Shown in pieces: positions 16,139-25,255 of a DNA stretch of 64,000 nt. How positions within the stretch are numbered: the first letter of the stretch is position 1; every line of letters starts with the position of its first letter. Source of the DNA: Maribacter ulvicola (GTDB taxonomy: Bacteria > Bacteroidota > Bacteroidia > Flavobacteriales > Flavobacteriaceae). The stretch covers positions 1,808,655 through 1,872,654 of the forward strand of contig NZ_FTMA01000001.1 in the NCBI RefSeq assembly GCF_900155985.1, given 5' to 3'. Both the position numbers and the translations under genes were made by a program. The notes beneath the pieces are model-generated. The model was not told where the DNA came from. It saw only the letters and a list, made by a program, of their open reading frames with translations, and ran no database searches.

Positions 16139-18721
16139 TTAATTTAAGGAAGTGTTCATCTGTTTATTTAAAAGCTGAACTCTTCTTAGGTCATCTGAAG
16201 CTTGCAATACTTTAGATTTTAAAGATGAATTTAAGTCGGGATTTTCTTTTAGGAAATTCTGTAATGTTTCATAGGCTTCAGGTGAAGTATAATTGCCTAT
16301 AGTGCTGCTGAGCCATCTTTTTGGAAAAAAGATATCCCCTGTTTTTTGAATTTCATCTAACAAATCAAGACTAAGTTTTAGATATTGAATGGATTCTTTT
16401 TGATATAAAGGATGATGTAAGTTGTTCATCGCATTTGCCACCCATGATTCTTTAGCTCTGTTTTCTTCTTTTTGAAGCGATTCGAAAAAATTATTTCTAG
16501 TCTGCTGATCTTTTGATAAAGACGGAAGTAAAAACTGAAATCTAGTTAATTTGTCATTGTTGCTTATTGCTTTTTCAGCTGCTTCTAGGATGCTCTCGCT
16601 TTCGGGATGTCCGTATAAGGCTAAATCCATTGCTAATTCAGTAAAATTATCATCGTTGAGTTTTAAGTTATTGATGGTGATGTCCTTGTTCCAAATACCG
16701 TATAGATTATCTAATGATTTATCGGTATATCCAATAGTTACATAAGTAGAGTATAGTGTCTTTTTAATGCTAGCAGGTATTTCTTTTTGAAGGTTAGACC
16801 ATACTTGTTGGGTAATTTCTTTCTGATAAAAAAGGCGTTGTTCGTCAGTAAGGTATTTCCAAAATACTGAAGTGGTGTATCTGGATATGAGGTTAATTAA
16901 TAATTCGTTTTTTTCATTGGCTAATCCTTTAGCAAATAGTTTAATGGCTGCACCGGGTGTTATGCTGCCATTGAGCATGTTCTCATATGCATTTATATAG
17001 GCGTAACCACGCGCCACTTGGTCATTTATGGTAGCTATAATGTCTAAATCTTGTTCCTGTATAGGGAAAACTCCATATCCTTCAGCATTAGAATTATAGA
17101 ATATTGAAGTTGGTTTAGCAAGGCCAATAGCTTCATCTAGAACCAACTCATTGTCGATCATATTAACAGTCAATGTTTTTGTTTGATCAGGATATAGAAA
17201 TAGGATTTCAAATGTTTGTGGCCATGAGTGCTCAGTGTTGTCTTCTGCTTTTTGTGATAGTTTAAATGAGATTATTTTATCATTATCATCGTATTCAATA
17301 GCATTACTGAAGATGGGTCTGCTAGAATTATTCACCCAAACATCGCTCCATGCAACCATATCAGTGGTTGATTTGTTATCAAAAATAGTTATCAATTCTC
17401 CCCAGATAGCATTCTTGAAAGCAAAGGCTTTTATATATTCTTGAATACCTATCTTAAATTCTTCTTTACCTAAAACAGCTTCAAGTTGCCGCATCATTAT
17501 GGGTGCCTTATTATATATAATACTGCCATAAAGGGAACCTGCGTTATTGAGGTTTTCTAAACCTTGACGAATAGGGTTGGTGCCCAATGTTCTATCTTCT
17601 CCATATGCATTGGGGTAGTGGGTAATCATAAAAGCCAACTGATGATCAATATCTGGAAAAGCTGGATTCATGATTTTATCTGCCATAAAATTGGCAAATA
17701 CTTCTTTCATCCAAACATCATTAAACCAATTCATGGTCACCAAATCTCCAAACCACATGTGAGAGGTTTCGTGGGCAATTAATTTTGCACGACTCAGTTT
17801 TCTGTTAGCGGTAGCACTTTCGTCTAAGAAGAGTGAACTTTCTCTATACTGTATGGCTCCCACATGTTCCATGCCGCCATATTGAAAACCAGGTATAGCT
17901 GCATAATCCATTTTTTGAAATGGAAAAGGATACGCTGTGTAGGATTCTAAAAATGATAGGGATTGCTGATGAAGATCAAAAATGGAACCTAGACTATATT
18001 CAATTTTGGTAGTATCCGTTTCACGGTATAATAGGGTCATTTCCATAGTATCCGGTTTTTGGGTTACGGATTCAAATTTACCTGCTACAAACGAAAATAG
18101 ATAGGTGCTCATTTGATCAGAGGCTTCAAAGTTATGCTGCGTGTAGTCACCTTCAGTGGTCTGATTTATTTCTTTTGCACCACATAAAACTTTCCATTCT
18201 TTAGGTGCGGTAATGCTAAGGGTGTACACTCCTTTAATATTCGGTTGGTCAAAACAAGGGAAAAGTGTTCTTGCTCTGTCCGGGACTAATAACGTGTATA
18301 AATAATCTTCATTTCTATTTAAGGAAAGTTCACCGGCATTAAACTCAATTGTGATCGTATTTTTTCCTTCAACTAGAAATTCTTTGGATAAAATGATATG
18401 TTCCTTTTCATGTAGAATAGCAACGTTGGTTTCGTTAATAATAACCGATTTTATTTTAGATGAATCTTCTTTAAAATCTAAGTATACGGGCTTTTGAGGT
18501 AGTCCTAAATCAAAATTTAAAACTAGTTGAGATGGTATTGGAGCTTTCTGTTCTTTAGGAATTGCAAAGCTTAGTTTGTAATGTACATTTGAGACCTGAG
18601 AAGACCTGTAGTTAGCCAGTTCTTCTGAAACACCTAATGCTAAAGGTGCCGATGTTCGCTTTTTATTGTTGCAGGAGTAGAAAAGAGTTACTATAAAAAA
18701 TAGAGGTAACAGGTGCTTCAT
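16139..18721 (-). CDS. M1 family aminopeptidase lipoprotein
   Basis: An 860-residue zinc aminopeptidase. The signal peptide ends in a lipobox (FYSC, Cys17), so it is likely anchored in the envelope. The M1 fold is clear: exopeptidase motif 'GGMEHVG' at 282-288 (GxMEN in most relatives, His in place of Asn), zinc site 'HETSH' at 317-321 with Glu340 in 'WMKEVFANF', and proton-donor region 'YNKAPIMMRQLE'. An ERAP1-like helical C-terminal domain fills about residues 560-850. It trims N-terminal residues from peptides, probably in nutrient uptake. It is a single gene with a terminator at its 3' end. Confidence 0.93.
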   Translation of the reverse strand: MKHLLPLFFIVTLFYSCNNKKRTSAPLALGVSEELANYRSSQVSNVHYKLSFAIPKEQKAPIPSQLVLNFDLGLPQKPVYLDFKEDSSKIKSVIINETNVAILHEKEHIILSKEFLVEGKNTITIEFNAGELSLNRNEDYLYTLLVPDRARTLFPCFDQPNIKGVYTLSITAPKEWKVLCGAKEINQTTEGDYTQHNFEASDQMSTYLFSFVAGKFESVTQKPDTMEMTLLYRETDTTKIEYSLGSIFDLHQQSLSFLESYTAYPFPFQKMDYAAIPGFQYGGMEHVGAIQYRESSLFLDESATANRKLSRAKLIAHETSHMWFGDLVTMNWFNDVWMKEVFANFMADKIMNPAFPDIDHQLAFMITHYPNAYGEDRTLGTNPIRQGLENLNNAGSLYGSIIYNKAPIMMRQLEAVLGKEEFKIGIQEYIKAFAFKNAIWGELITIFDNKSTTDMVAWSDVWVNNSSRPIFSNAIEYDDNDKIISFKLSQKAEDNTEHSWPQTFEILFLYPDQTKTLTVNMIDNELVLDEAIGLAKPTSIFYNSNAEGYGVFPIQEQDLDIIATINDQVARGYAYINAYENMLNGSITPGAAIKLFAKGLANEKNELLINLISRYTTSVFWKYLTDEQRLFYQKEITQQVWSNLQKEIPASIKKTLYSTYVTIGYTDKSLDNLYGIWNKDITINNLKLNDDNFTELAMDLALYGHPESESILEAAEKAISNNDKLTRFQFLLPSLSKDQQTRNNFFESLQKEENRAKESWVANAMNNLHHPLYQKESIQYLKLSLDLLDEIQKTGDIFFPKRWLSSTIGNYTSPEAYETLQNFLKENPDLNSSLKSKVLQASDDLRRVQLLNKQMNTSLN

Positions 18722-18845
18722 AAAATAGAGTTATACGCTGTAGTGAAAGTACTTTATTGAAAAATACTTTCCAATTTTTAAACAGTGTATAACTCTAAAA
18801 GAGAATAAATTTATGGATGTCTTTGCCTAGAATCAAGCATAAGAA

Positions 18846-19382
18846 CTATTTACCAGTTTTGCTGGTGTAAGCTTTCCAGTCTTTTTCTTTGTAAACATTA
18901 CTTCCAAAATAACGAGCTATTTCTAAAAATGGCTCTGGCTTTTGATAACCAGGAACCGGTGAAAGCATGTTTAGCTCTTCATCTAAGAATATGGTAGTTG
19001 GGTAACTTAGACGACCTTGCATTAAGGCTGCTGCAAATTCATGATATCCCTTTCTTCCTGATGGAATAAATTTGTATGTTTTGCCCTTATATTCTACAGG
19101 ATCTTTACCTTCTCCATCAAATTTTACCATGTAGTAGTTTTCATCCATATAGGCTGCTACTTCAGGGTTTTGAAAAGTGTCCTTATCCATTTTTTTGCAC
19201 CACCCGCACCAATCTGTATACACATCTATAAAAACTTTCTTAGGGTTCTTGTCAGTAGAGGTTAATTTTACGGCCTCTTCCCAAGAAATCCAATTGACTT
19301 CTTGTGCAATGCTTGTTGTTGAAACAAAGAGTACAGCTAAAAATAAAAAGGATTTTGATACAGATAAAGAATACGATTTCAT
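18846..19382 (-). CDS. Exported thioredoxin-family protein
   Basis: A 178-residue protein. A signal peptide (residues 1-26, ending 'TTSIAQ') precedes a thioredoxin fold with the redox site 'DWCGWCKKMD' (CxxC with Gly-Trp between) and 'YPTTIFLDEE' holding the cis-Pro. It resembles DUF255/thioredoxin_7 proteins of the Bacteroidota periplasm, probably acting in disulphide reduction or isomerisation; the client is unknown. It is 60 bp downstream of lysA on the same strand. Confidence 0.9.
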   Translation of the reverse strand: MKSYSLSVSKSFLFLAVLFVSTTSIAQEVNWISWEEAVKLTSTDKNPKKVFIDVYTDWCGWCKKMDKDTFQNPEVAAYMDENYYMVKFDGEGKDPVEYKGKTYKFIPSGRKGYHEFAAALMQGRLSYPTTIFLDEELNMLSPVPGYQKPEPFLEIARYFGSNVYKEKDWKAYTSKTGK

Positions 19383-19443
19383 GTGTTATTTTTTGTGTGT
19401 ATAGTCCAACTATTATACCAAAACTAACGTATTTTTTATTGCT

Positions 19444-20682
19444 TTATTTCACTTTTGCAGTTTGTTTAACATTGAATAGATCTTTTACGTCTACTTGATT
19501 GCGGATTAAATCATCAAAAGTTTCTCTTTCGCGTATAAGAATAGCTTTTCCTTTATGCCATAGTACTTCTGGCGGTCTAAATCTTGAGTTATAATTGCTT
19601 GCCATGGTAAAGCAATATGCACCGGCATTTTTAAAACAAAGAATGTCACCTTCAGTAATCTCGTTAATTCTTTTATTGCTGGCAAAAGTATCTGTTTCGC
19701 AAATATACCCAACAACAGAATAATAGCGTTCTCTACCTTCTGCATTAGAGATATTTTTAATAGTATGGGTAGCACCGTAAAGCATTGGTCTGATCAAATG
19801 GTTAAAACCAGAGTCTATACTTGCAAATACTGTTGAAGTCGTTTGCTTGACTACATTCACTTTGGCGAGAAAAACACCAGCTTCACTGACCAAAAATTTA
19901 CCAGGCTCGAAAGCTAAGGTCAAATCTTTACCATATTCTTTACAAAACTCGTTAAAACGGGTACTTAATTTTTTTCCTAATTCTTCAACATTTGTTTCAA
20001 TATCACCTTCTTTATAAGGTACTTTGAAACCGCTACCGAAATCAATAAAATCCAGATTCTTAAAATTACGTGCTGTTTCAAATAATATTTCAGATGCGTA
20101 TAAGAATACATCAATATCTAAAATGTCACTACCGGTATGCATGTGTATACCGTTAATGTTCATTTTTGTTAATTCTACAATACGAAGTAAATGAGGGATC
20201 TGATGAATACTGATGCCGAATTTAGAATCTATATGACCCACGGATATATTAGAATTGCCGCCGGCCATAACATGCGGATTAATTCTAATACATACAGGGA
20301 TATTAGGATGTTTGCTGCCAAATTGTTCTAAAATAGATAAGTTGTCAATATTAATACGAACCCCTAGTTTAGCAGCTTGCTCTATTTCTTCTAAAGAAAC
20401 GCCATTTGGTGTAAATATGATCGATTCTGGTTTAAAACCAGCTAATAACCCTAATTGTACTTCTTGGATAGAAACGGTATCTAATCCACTACCAAGACTG
20501 TTCATTAGTCTTAAAATGGTAATATTAGATAGTGCTTTTGCCGCATAATTAAGTTTCAATTTCTTTACAGAACCAAATGCCTTGGTCAATCTATTAAATT
20601 GTGAAACTATTTTCTCCGAGTCATAAACATACACCGGATCACCATAGGTTTTTGCGATTTGCAACAAATCCTCATTTCTCAT
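19444..20682 (-). CDS. lysA: Diaminopimelate decarboxylase
   Basis: A 412-residue fold-III PLP enzyme catalysing the last step of lysine synthesis, meso-DAP to L-lysine. The PLP lysine is Lys49 in 'LNYAAKALSN'. Other signatures are 'GHIDSKFGIS', 'IHMHTGSDI' (His), 'IDFGSGFKVPY', 'EPGKFLV', 'IDSGFNHLIRPMLYGA' and the C-terminal 'CETDTFA' and 'NAGAYCFTMASNYNSR' that form the shared active site of the dimer. dapD lies elsewhere in the window (about 59 kb), so the pathway is dispersed. Confidence 0.95.
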   Translation of the reverse strand: MRNEDLLQIAKTYGDPVYVYDSEKIVSQFNRLTKAFGSVKKLKLNYAAKALSNITILRLMNSLGSGLDTVSIQEVQLGLLAGFKPESIIFTPNGVSLEEIEQAAKLGVRINIDNLSILEQFGSKHPNIPVCIRINPHVMAGGNSNISVGHIDSKFGISIHQIPHLLRIVELTKMNINGIHMHTGSDILDIDVFLYASEILFETARNFKNLDFIDFGSGFKVPYKEGDIETNVEELGKKLSTRFNEFCKEYGKDLTLAFEPGKFLVSEAGVFLAKVNVVKQTTSTVFASIDSGFNHLIRPMLYGATHTIKNISNAEGRERYYSVVGYICETDTFASNKRINEITEGDILCFKNAGAYCFTMASNYNSRFRPPEVLWHKGKAILIRERETFDDLIRNQVDVKDLFNVKQTAKVK

Positions 20683-20833
20683 GCTATCTATTTTTTAGCG
20701 AATTTACTTTTCTAAATCATTAACAACAAAAATAATAACATAAAAACAATAAAAATAACAAATTGTGATATTTGAAACAGTTAGATATTCTATTTATTTT
20801 GGAGCTAAATAAACCTCTTTGTACATTTAACAT

Positions 20834-21472
20834 ATGAGATTACCACTATTTCCATTACAGTCTATTTTCTTTCCGGGTGAAACAGTGCCGCTTCATGTTT
20901 TTGAAGATCGTTATAAACAATTAATACAAGATTGTAGAAAAGAAGCCATCACTTTTGGAATACCTGTTTTTATCAATAACAATATGGAATATGGTGTGGA
21001 AGTACAGTTGGTAGAGGTGGTTACCACTTATGACAGCGGAGAGATGGATGTGGTCTGTGTAGCTCGGCAAGTATTTAAATTATTGGCTTTTGATAATGTA
21101 ATGGAGAACAAATTATATGCCGGAGGTATTGTAAAGTTGATGGAGTACGATTACGAAGCATCAGAAGAAAAAAAGAAAACAATTATTAAGGGTATAGAAG
21201 AGTTGTATGCCATTATGGATGTGCCATATCCCCAAATCAACATTAAAGAATTTAATAGTTTTTCCTTGGCTCACAAAATAGGGCTGTCTTTTGAGCAAGA
21301 GTACCAATTGTTACAGATACCTGTAGAAAATGACCGTCTTAATTTTATCGGTTTACATCTAACGGCTACCATAACTGTGTTGTCAGAGGTAAATCGCACC
21401 AAAAAAACCATAGAACTTAATGGACATTTTAAAAATTTTGACCCTCTAGATTTTAAAGATTTAAAGATTTAG
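20834..21472 (+). CDS. Lon N-terminal (LON substrate-binding) domain protein
   Basis: A 212-residue stand-alone Lon-N domain protein with no ATPase or protease part. 'LPLFPLQSIFFPGETVPLHVFEDRY' (around residues 3-27) is the typical PUA-like opening ('LPLFPL..v.fPg..lpLhIFE.RY'), followed by a helical half to residue 200. Such proteins are presumed adaptors or peptide binders; function is not established. It starts with ATG at 20834 after a 150-bp gap that is divergent from lysA. Confidence 0.88.
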   Translation: MRLPLFPLQSIFFPGETVPLHVFEDRYKQLIQDCRKEAITFGIPVFINNNMEYGVEVQLVEVVTTYDSGEMDVVCVARQVFKLLAFDNVMENKLYAGGIVKLMEYDYEASEEKKKTIIKGIEELYAIMDVPYPQINIKEFNSFSLAHKIGLSFEQEYQLLQIPVENDRLNFIGLHLTATITVLSEVNRTKKTIELNGHFKNFDPLDFKDLKI

Positions 21473-21590
21473 TTTGTTTTTGGCCTTTGAAATTCAATCC
21501 CATTCTAAGGATTTTGTGTTTTTATCAGGTTAATTATACCAGATATTCTAATTAATCATCAGTATTTTTAAATAATTACTTCCTGTTTCC

Positions 21591-21598
21591 TATTTTTG
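21591..21598 (+). promoter_or_regulatory. Candidate -7 box for sucC
   Basis: TATTTTTG fits TAnnTTTG, 26 bp before the sucC ATG. The -33 position holds only a T-rich tract. Confidence 0.4.
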
Positions 21599-21623
21599 CT
21601 TAACATTTAAATTCACCATATAT

Positions 21624-22817
21624 ATGAACCTTCACGAATATCAAGGAAAAGAGATATTAGCAAGTTTTGGGGTGCGCATCCAAAGAGGAATAGTTGCCCA
21701 AAATGCAAAAGAAGCTGTTGAGGCTGCAAAGCAATTAACTGCTGAAACCGGAACGGGATGGCACGTTATTAAAGCGCAAGTACACGCAGGTGGTCGTGGT
21801 AAAGGTGGTGGTGTAAAATTAGCCAAAAACCTAAAGGAAGTAGAAGAAATCGCAAACCAGATTATAGGAATGAACTTGATTACACCGCAAACTTCTGCGG
21901 AAGGTAAAAAAGTACACCAAGTATTGGTTGCCGAAGATGTGTATTACCCAGGCGAAAGCGAAACTAGTGAATTCTATATGTCTGTTGTATTAAATAGAGC
22001 TACCGGTAAGAATATGATCATGTATTCTACAGAAGGTGGTATGGACATAGAAGAAGTTGCCGAAAGTACTCCGCATTTAATTTTTACGGAAGAAATTGAC
22101 CCAGCTACAGGTTTGTTAGGTTTTCAAGCAAGAAAGATTGCTTTTAATCTAGGTCTTTCAGGTACTGCGTTCAAGGAGATGACAAAATTTGTTGCATCAT
22201 TATATAAGGCATATGTAGAAAGCGATTCTAATATGTTTGAAATTAACCCTGTGTTAAAGACATCTGACGATTTGATCATGGCTGTCGATGCTAAGGTTTC
22301 TATTGATGACAATGCACTTTATCGTAGAAAGGAATATGCTGATATGCGTGACCTTAGAGAGGAAAATGCTATTGAGGTAGAAGCAAGAGAAGTTGGTCTT
22401 AACTATGTAGACCTTGACGGTAACGTTGGTTGTATGGTTAATGGTGCAGGTCTTGCCATGGCAACTATGGATTTAATTAAAATGGCAGGTGGTGAACCAG
22501 CTAACTTCTTAGATGTGGGCGGTACTGCAGATGCTAAAAGAGTTGAAGAAGCGTTTAGAATAATTTTAAAAGATCCTAATGTTAAGGCCATTCTAATTAA
22601 CATATTTGGTGGTATTGTTCGTTGTGATCGTGTTGCACAAGGTGTTGTTGATGCATACAAGAATATGGGAGACTCAATGAATGTGCCAATTATTGTTAGG
22701 TTACAAGGTACTAATGCTGAATTAGCAAAAGAAATTATTGATAATTCTGGTCTGGCGGTTCAATCGGCCGTACAGTTCCAAGAAGCTGCAGATAAGGTGA
22801 AGGCTGTATTGGCTTAA
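21624..22817 (+). CDS. sucC: Succinyl-CoA ligase (ADP-forming), beta subunit
   Basis: A 397-residue subunit of the TCA cycle enzyme that makes ATP from succinyl-CoA. It opens with 'MNLHEYQGKEIL', has the ATP-grasp core with 'KAQVHAGGRGKGGGVKLAK', 'EINPV' and 'MAVDAKV', and ends with the succinate/phosphate-binding part 'FLDVGGTAD' and 'INIFGGIVRCD'. Length matches the family. The alpha subunit gene sucD is not next to it; a terminator follows at once, so the two subunits come from separate loci here. Confidence 0.96.
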   Translation: MNLHEYQGKEILASFGVRIQRGIVAQNAKEAVEAAKQLTAETGTGWHVIKAQVHAGGRGKGGGVKLAKNLKEVEEIANQIIGMNLITPQTSAEGKKVHQVLVAEDVYYPGESETSEFYMSVVLNRATGKNMIMYSTEGGMDIEEVAESTPHLIFTEEIDPATGLLGFQARKIAFNLGLSGTAFKEMTKFVASLYKAYVESDSNMFEINPVLKTSDDLIMAVDAKVSIDDNALYRRKEYADMRDLREENAIEVEAREVGLNYVDLDGNVGCMVNGAGLAMATMDLIKMAGGEPANFLDVGGTADAKRVEEAFRIILKDPNVKAILINIFGGIVRCDRVAQGVVDAYKNMGDSMNVPIIVRLQGTNAELAKEIIDNSGLAVQSAVQFQEAADKVKAVLA

Positions 22818-22841
22818 ACGAATTTGCTTATATTAAATTAT

Positions 22842-22878
22842 AAAAAAGACCATTCATTATGAATGGTCTTTTTTTTTG
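22842..22878 (+). terminator. Intrinsic terminator after sucC
   Basis: Fourteen-base-pair stem AAAAAAGACCATTC / GAATGGTCTTTTTT (22842-22855 with 22861-22874) with a 5-base loop and a continuing T run. Confidence 0.88.
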
Positions 22879-23187
22879 ATATGATAAATGTGGATTTTAT
22901 ATATATGTGTTTATTGTAATTGTGGTTTTTATTTTTTGTAATGATAAGAGCCATCAACCTTTATTGTAAGATACCAAATTAGAATAATGGTTAAGAGCTA
23001 TGAACCGTGTTTTTTCAACGATTTATATTTCTGAATGTGAGGCTGATTATTGAAGAATTAATATTAAAGAGATGTTAAAATGAGGTTTGCTTGTAACATT
23101 CTTATTTTACAATCGTCTTTTTGGTAATTCATCATCAATCAATTAATAATCATACTTCAGAAAAAATGAAGTAAAAAACAAAAAGTC
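22879..23187. other. Intergenic region between sucC and the 111-residue exported protein
   Basis: About 310 bp of AT-rich sequence with no credible reading frame. It should carry the promoter of the following gene, but I could not pick a convincing TAnnTTTG box with a matching -33 element. No hairpin or repeat stands out. Confidence 0.5.
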
Positions 23188-23523
23188 ATGAGAAAATTAA
23201 GTTTAGTAGTGGTAGCTGTAATGCTACTTGCAACCGGTAATGTATTCGCCAACGATGTAAAAGGTGAAAACCCTACAAAAAACCTTTCAAAACAAATTTC
23301 AGAAATGTTAATGGAGAATGAGTTCTCTGCAAAAGATGACGACCTAACTGCTCAAGTGCGTTTTACATTGAATGCAGATGGGGAAATTGTCGTCTTATCT
23401 GTAAATTCTAAATTTGCTAGAATGGAAAGTTTTGTAAAATCCAAATTAAACTATCAAAAGGTTAATTTGACAAATATTAAGGAAGGTAAAATATATACCA
23501 TACCCGTACGAATAAAAGCATAA
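23188..23523 (+). CDS. Small exported protein, TonB-C-terminal-like
   Basis: A 111-residue protein. The signal peptide is residues 1-21 (ending 'TGNVFA'). The mature domain 'LTAQVRFTLNADGEIVVLSVNS' (around 55-76) and the closing 'GKIYTIPVRIKA' follow the strand-turn-strand pattern of the TonB C-terminal/energy-transducer fold ('v.v.F.vn.dG.i....v'), without a TonB transmembrane helix or Pro-rich region. I treat the link as weak. It is probably periplasmic. A long hairpin follows the stop. Confidence 0.68.
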   Translation: MRKLSLVVVAVMLLATGNVFANDVKGENPTKNLSKQISEMLMENEFSAKDDDLTAQVRFTLNADGEIVVLSVNSKFARMESFVKSKLNYQKVNLTNIKEGKIYTIPVRIKA

Positions 23524-23541
23524 ATTTTAAAAGTACGCGAT

Positions 23542-23579
23542 AAAAAATCTTAATACAAAACGTTGTATTAAGATTTTTT
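23542..23579. terminator. Intrinsic terminator overlapping the 3' end of the DUF1456 gene
   Basis: A 17-bp perfect stem (23542-23558 with 23563-23579) with a 4-base loop AACG. It ends with T6 on the + strand and T6 on the - strand. The last codons of the converging DUF1456 gene (stop at 23568-23570) lie inside the right arm. Confidence 0.85.
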
Positions 23580-23945
23580 CTTGTTTTTATACTTTACAGA
23601 GCTAATGGCAGAATCTACCTTTTTCATCTGCTTAGTTTTGAAATCTCTTCTTTCTATATTTTTTACTGCTGGTTTTGTAGTAGCTCCTGACATGGCTAAT
23701 AGAACTTCTCCCGGTATTTTTGGGCTATCCTTTGTTCCGCGAAGGTGTAGAACCAATCCGTTCAAAAAGTTGCGTAACACTTGATCACCGCATTCCATGT
23801 AATTTGGATGGTCTTCTTTTCTGAAGAAAGCACCTAATTCACTTTTAGAGATCTTAAAATCTACCAATTGTAGAATGTCTACAATATCATCATCCCTAAA
23901 TTTTAAAGCAACTCTTAATTTTTTAAATATATCATTATTGGTCAT
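23568..23945 (-). CDS. DUF1456 (YehS-like) family protein
   Basis: A 125-residue cytoplasmic protein. 'MTNNDIFKKLRVALKF' and 'DDIVDILQL' start the first of two similar helical repeats, with 'ISKSELGAFFRKEDHPNY' and 'CGDQVLRNFLNGLVLHLRG' characteristic of DUF1456. Family members are usually about 150 residues with two repeats; this one ends in a Lys-rich tail ('KYKNKKKS'). Function unknown. Its 3' end runs into the shared terminator. Confidence 0.85.
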   Translation of the reverse strand: MTNNDIFKKLRVALKFRDDDIVDILQLVDFKISKSELGAFFRKEDHPNYMECGDQVLRNFLNGLVLHLRGTKDSPKIPGEVLLAMSGATTKPAVKNIERRDFKTKQMKKVDSAISSVKYKNKKKS

Positions 23946-24345
23946 AGCAAATTTTTAAGGACTGCAAGTTATTATAAAAATCTGACGTGCTCAGGGCTAT
24001 GCGGTATTAATAGATGTTTTTACTCGCTCAGGAGGCTAATTCAGGCAATATTATAGATTGCCGTCTGGACTAATTGCTGCAAATGAATTTAATTTTGTAA
24101 AATGAGATATACTTTTTAAACAAGATATTGTTTAATGTTGGAATCAAAAGAATACATATGCTTAGTATTTAATCGGTTTTACATGTATTTCATCGTTTTT
24201 TCTATATGTTTTATCGTAATGTGTATAGGATGATATAGGTTATTCGTTGAGATATAGTTAAAATTGTAAGAATTATCTTTCATATTTGTAATGAATTATA
24301 ATTCCCTGAATCCGGTACTCTTGATTTTAATTTTGATTGTAAATT
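23946..24345. other. Intergenic region before the TerB-like pair
   Basis: About 400 bp between divergent genes with no credible frame. It should hold promoters for both sides. I saw no matching repeat, tRNA-like fold or clear riboswitch. Confidence 0.5.
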
Positions 24346-24738
24346 ATGAAAGTAGAGGATAATAAATTAAAAGTTGTTTCAGATATGATTCAATCCTCAA
24401 TGGTTCATAATGGCTTGGAACAAGCAGAATATGAATTTATCTGTAGCTTAGGAGAGCAATTGGGGTTGCATCAACATAGTATTGATGGCTATATAGAGGA
24501 AAATGAAATATTTATTCTCCCTAATTCTATGGAATGTAAAATTCTAAAATTTTATAAAAAAGCGCTACGTGATAAGAACTTATGTAGTAGCTATTATAAA
24601 TGGATCCGAGAGTCTTATAGACAAGGTATGGCAATGGGTTTGTCTCAAAAAGTGATTCGAAAATTTTTATACGATTTACATTTTTGTGAAGATTTTTCTG
24701 AAGGTCAGCAACTAATTAAAAATTATTTTACAAAATGA
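24346..24738 (+). CDS. TerB-like helical protein, paralogue 1
   Basis: A 130-residue, all-helical soluble protein. The N-terminal 50 residues ('KLKVVSDMIQSS', 'AEYEFICSLGEQLGL') follow the TerB/DjlA-N pattern of paired helices, as in tellurite-resistance TerB-like domains, which bind divalent metal through acidic residues. It is clearly related to the next gene along its whole length ('EYEFICSLGEQL' against 'EYDFLFSVAQQL'; 'GMAMGLSQKVIRKFL' against 'GLKMGLPPGAIQQVL'). Function unknown; no other ter genes are near. Confidence 0.65.
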   Translation: MKVEDNKLKVVSDMIQSSMVHNGLEQAEYEFICSLGEQLGLHQHSIDGYIEENEIFILPNSMECKILKFYKKALRDKNLCSSYYKWIRESYRQGMAMGLSQKVIRKFLYDLHFCEDFSEGQQLIKNYFTK

Positions 24739-24853
24739 AAAGTACACTATAATTGGGGTTAGGGTGTTATGATCGTAGCCCAAATGAAATAAAATAGCTG
24801 AATTATACGTTTAAGTGGTGTAGCAGCAGAATATCAAATAGATACACATTTAT

Positions 24854-25255
24854 ATGCCTACTAATAAAGAAAAGTTAAGTATTTTGTCAGAAATGATTTC
24901 TTTTGCCAAGCTTAATGATGAGGTAAAGAAATCAGAATATGATTTTCTTTTTTCGGTTGCCCAACAATTACAAATAAGTAAAAAAACTTTTGACAGTCTC
25001 TTTACTTCTAATGTTGAGCACGTAATACCCAAGTCACAGTCAGAGCGTCTTTTACAATTTCATAGGTTAGTATTATTGATGAACGTTGATAATGAGCAGG
25101 ATATAAATGAAGTCAAGGGAATTTATGATATTGGTTTAAAGATGGGATTGCCACCAGGTGCAATTCAGCAGGTATTGGCTATAATGCACAAGTACGCTAA
25201 TAAAATAGTACCACCAGAGGTATTGATTTCTATTTTCAAGGCACATTATAATTAA
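24854..25255 (+). CDS. TerB-like helical protein, paralogue 2
   Basis: A 133-residue, helical soluble protein, the tandem paralogue of the gene 115 bp upstream. The same helices are seen: 'KLSILSEMISFAKLNDEVKKSEYDFL' region (about 6-31), 'VIPKSQSERLLQFHRLVLL' and 'GLKMGLPPGAIQQVL'. The copies are diverged well beyond 50%, so this is an old duplication. The 3' end overlaps the end of the converging DUF2254 gene by 4 bp. Function unknown. Confidence 0.66.
   Translation: MPTNKEKLSILSEMISFAKLNDEVKKSEYDFLFSVAQQLQISKKTFDSLFTSNVEHVIPKSQSERLLQFHRLVLLMNVDNEQDINEVKGIYDIGLKMGLPPGAIQQVLAIMHKYANKIVPPEVLISIFKAHYN

Noticed and set aside
21624..22817. Truncated sucCD operon
   Set aside because: sucC is full length and followed by a perfect terminator; separate sucC and sucD loci occur in Bacteroidota.
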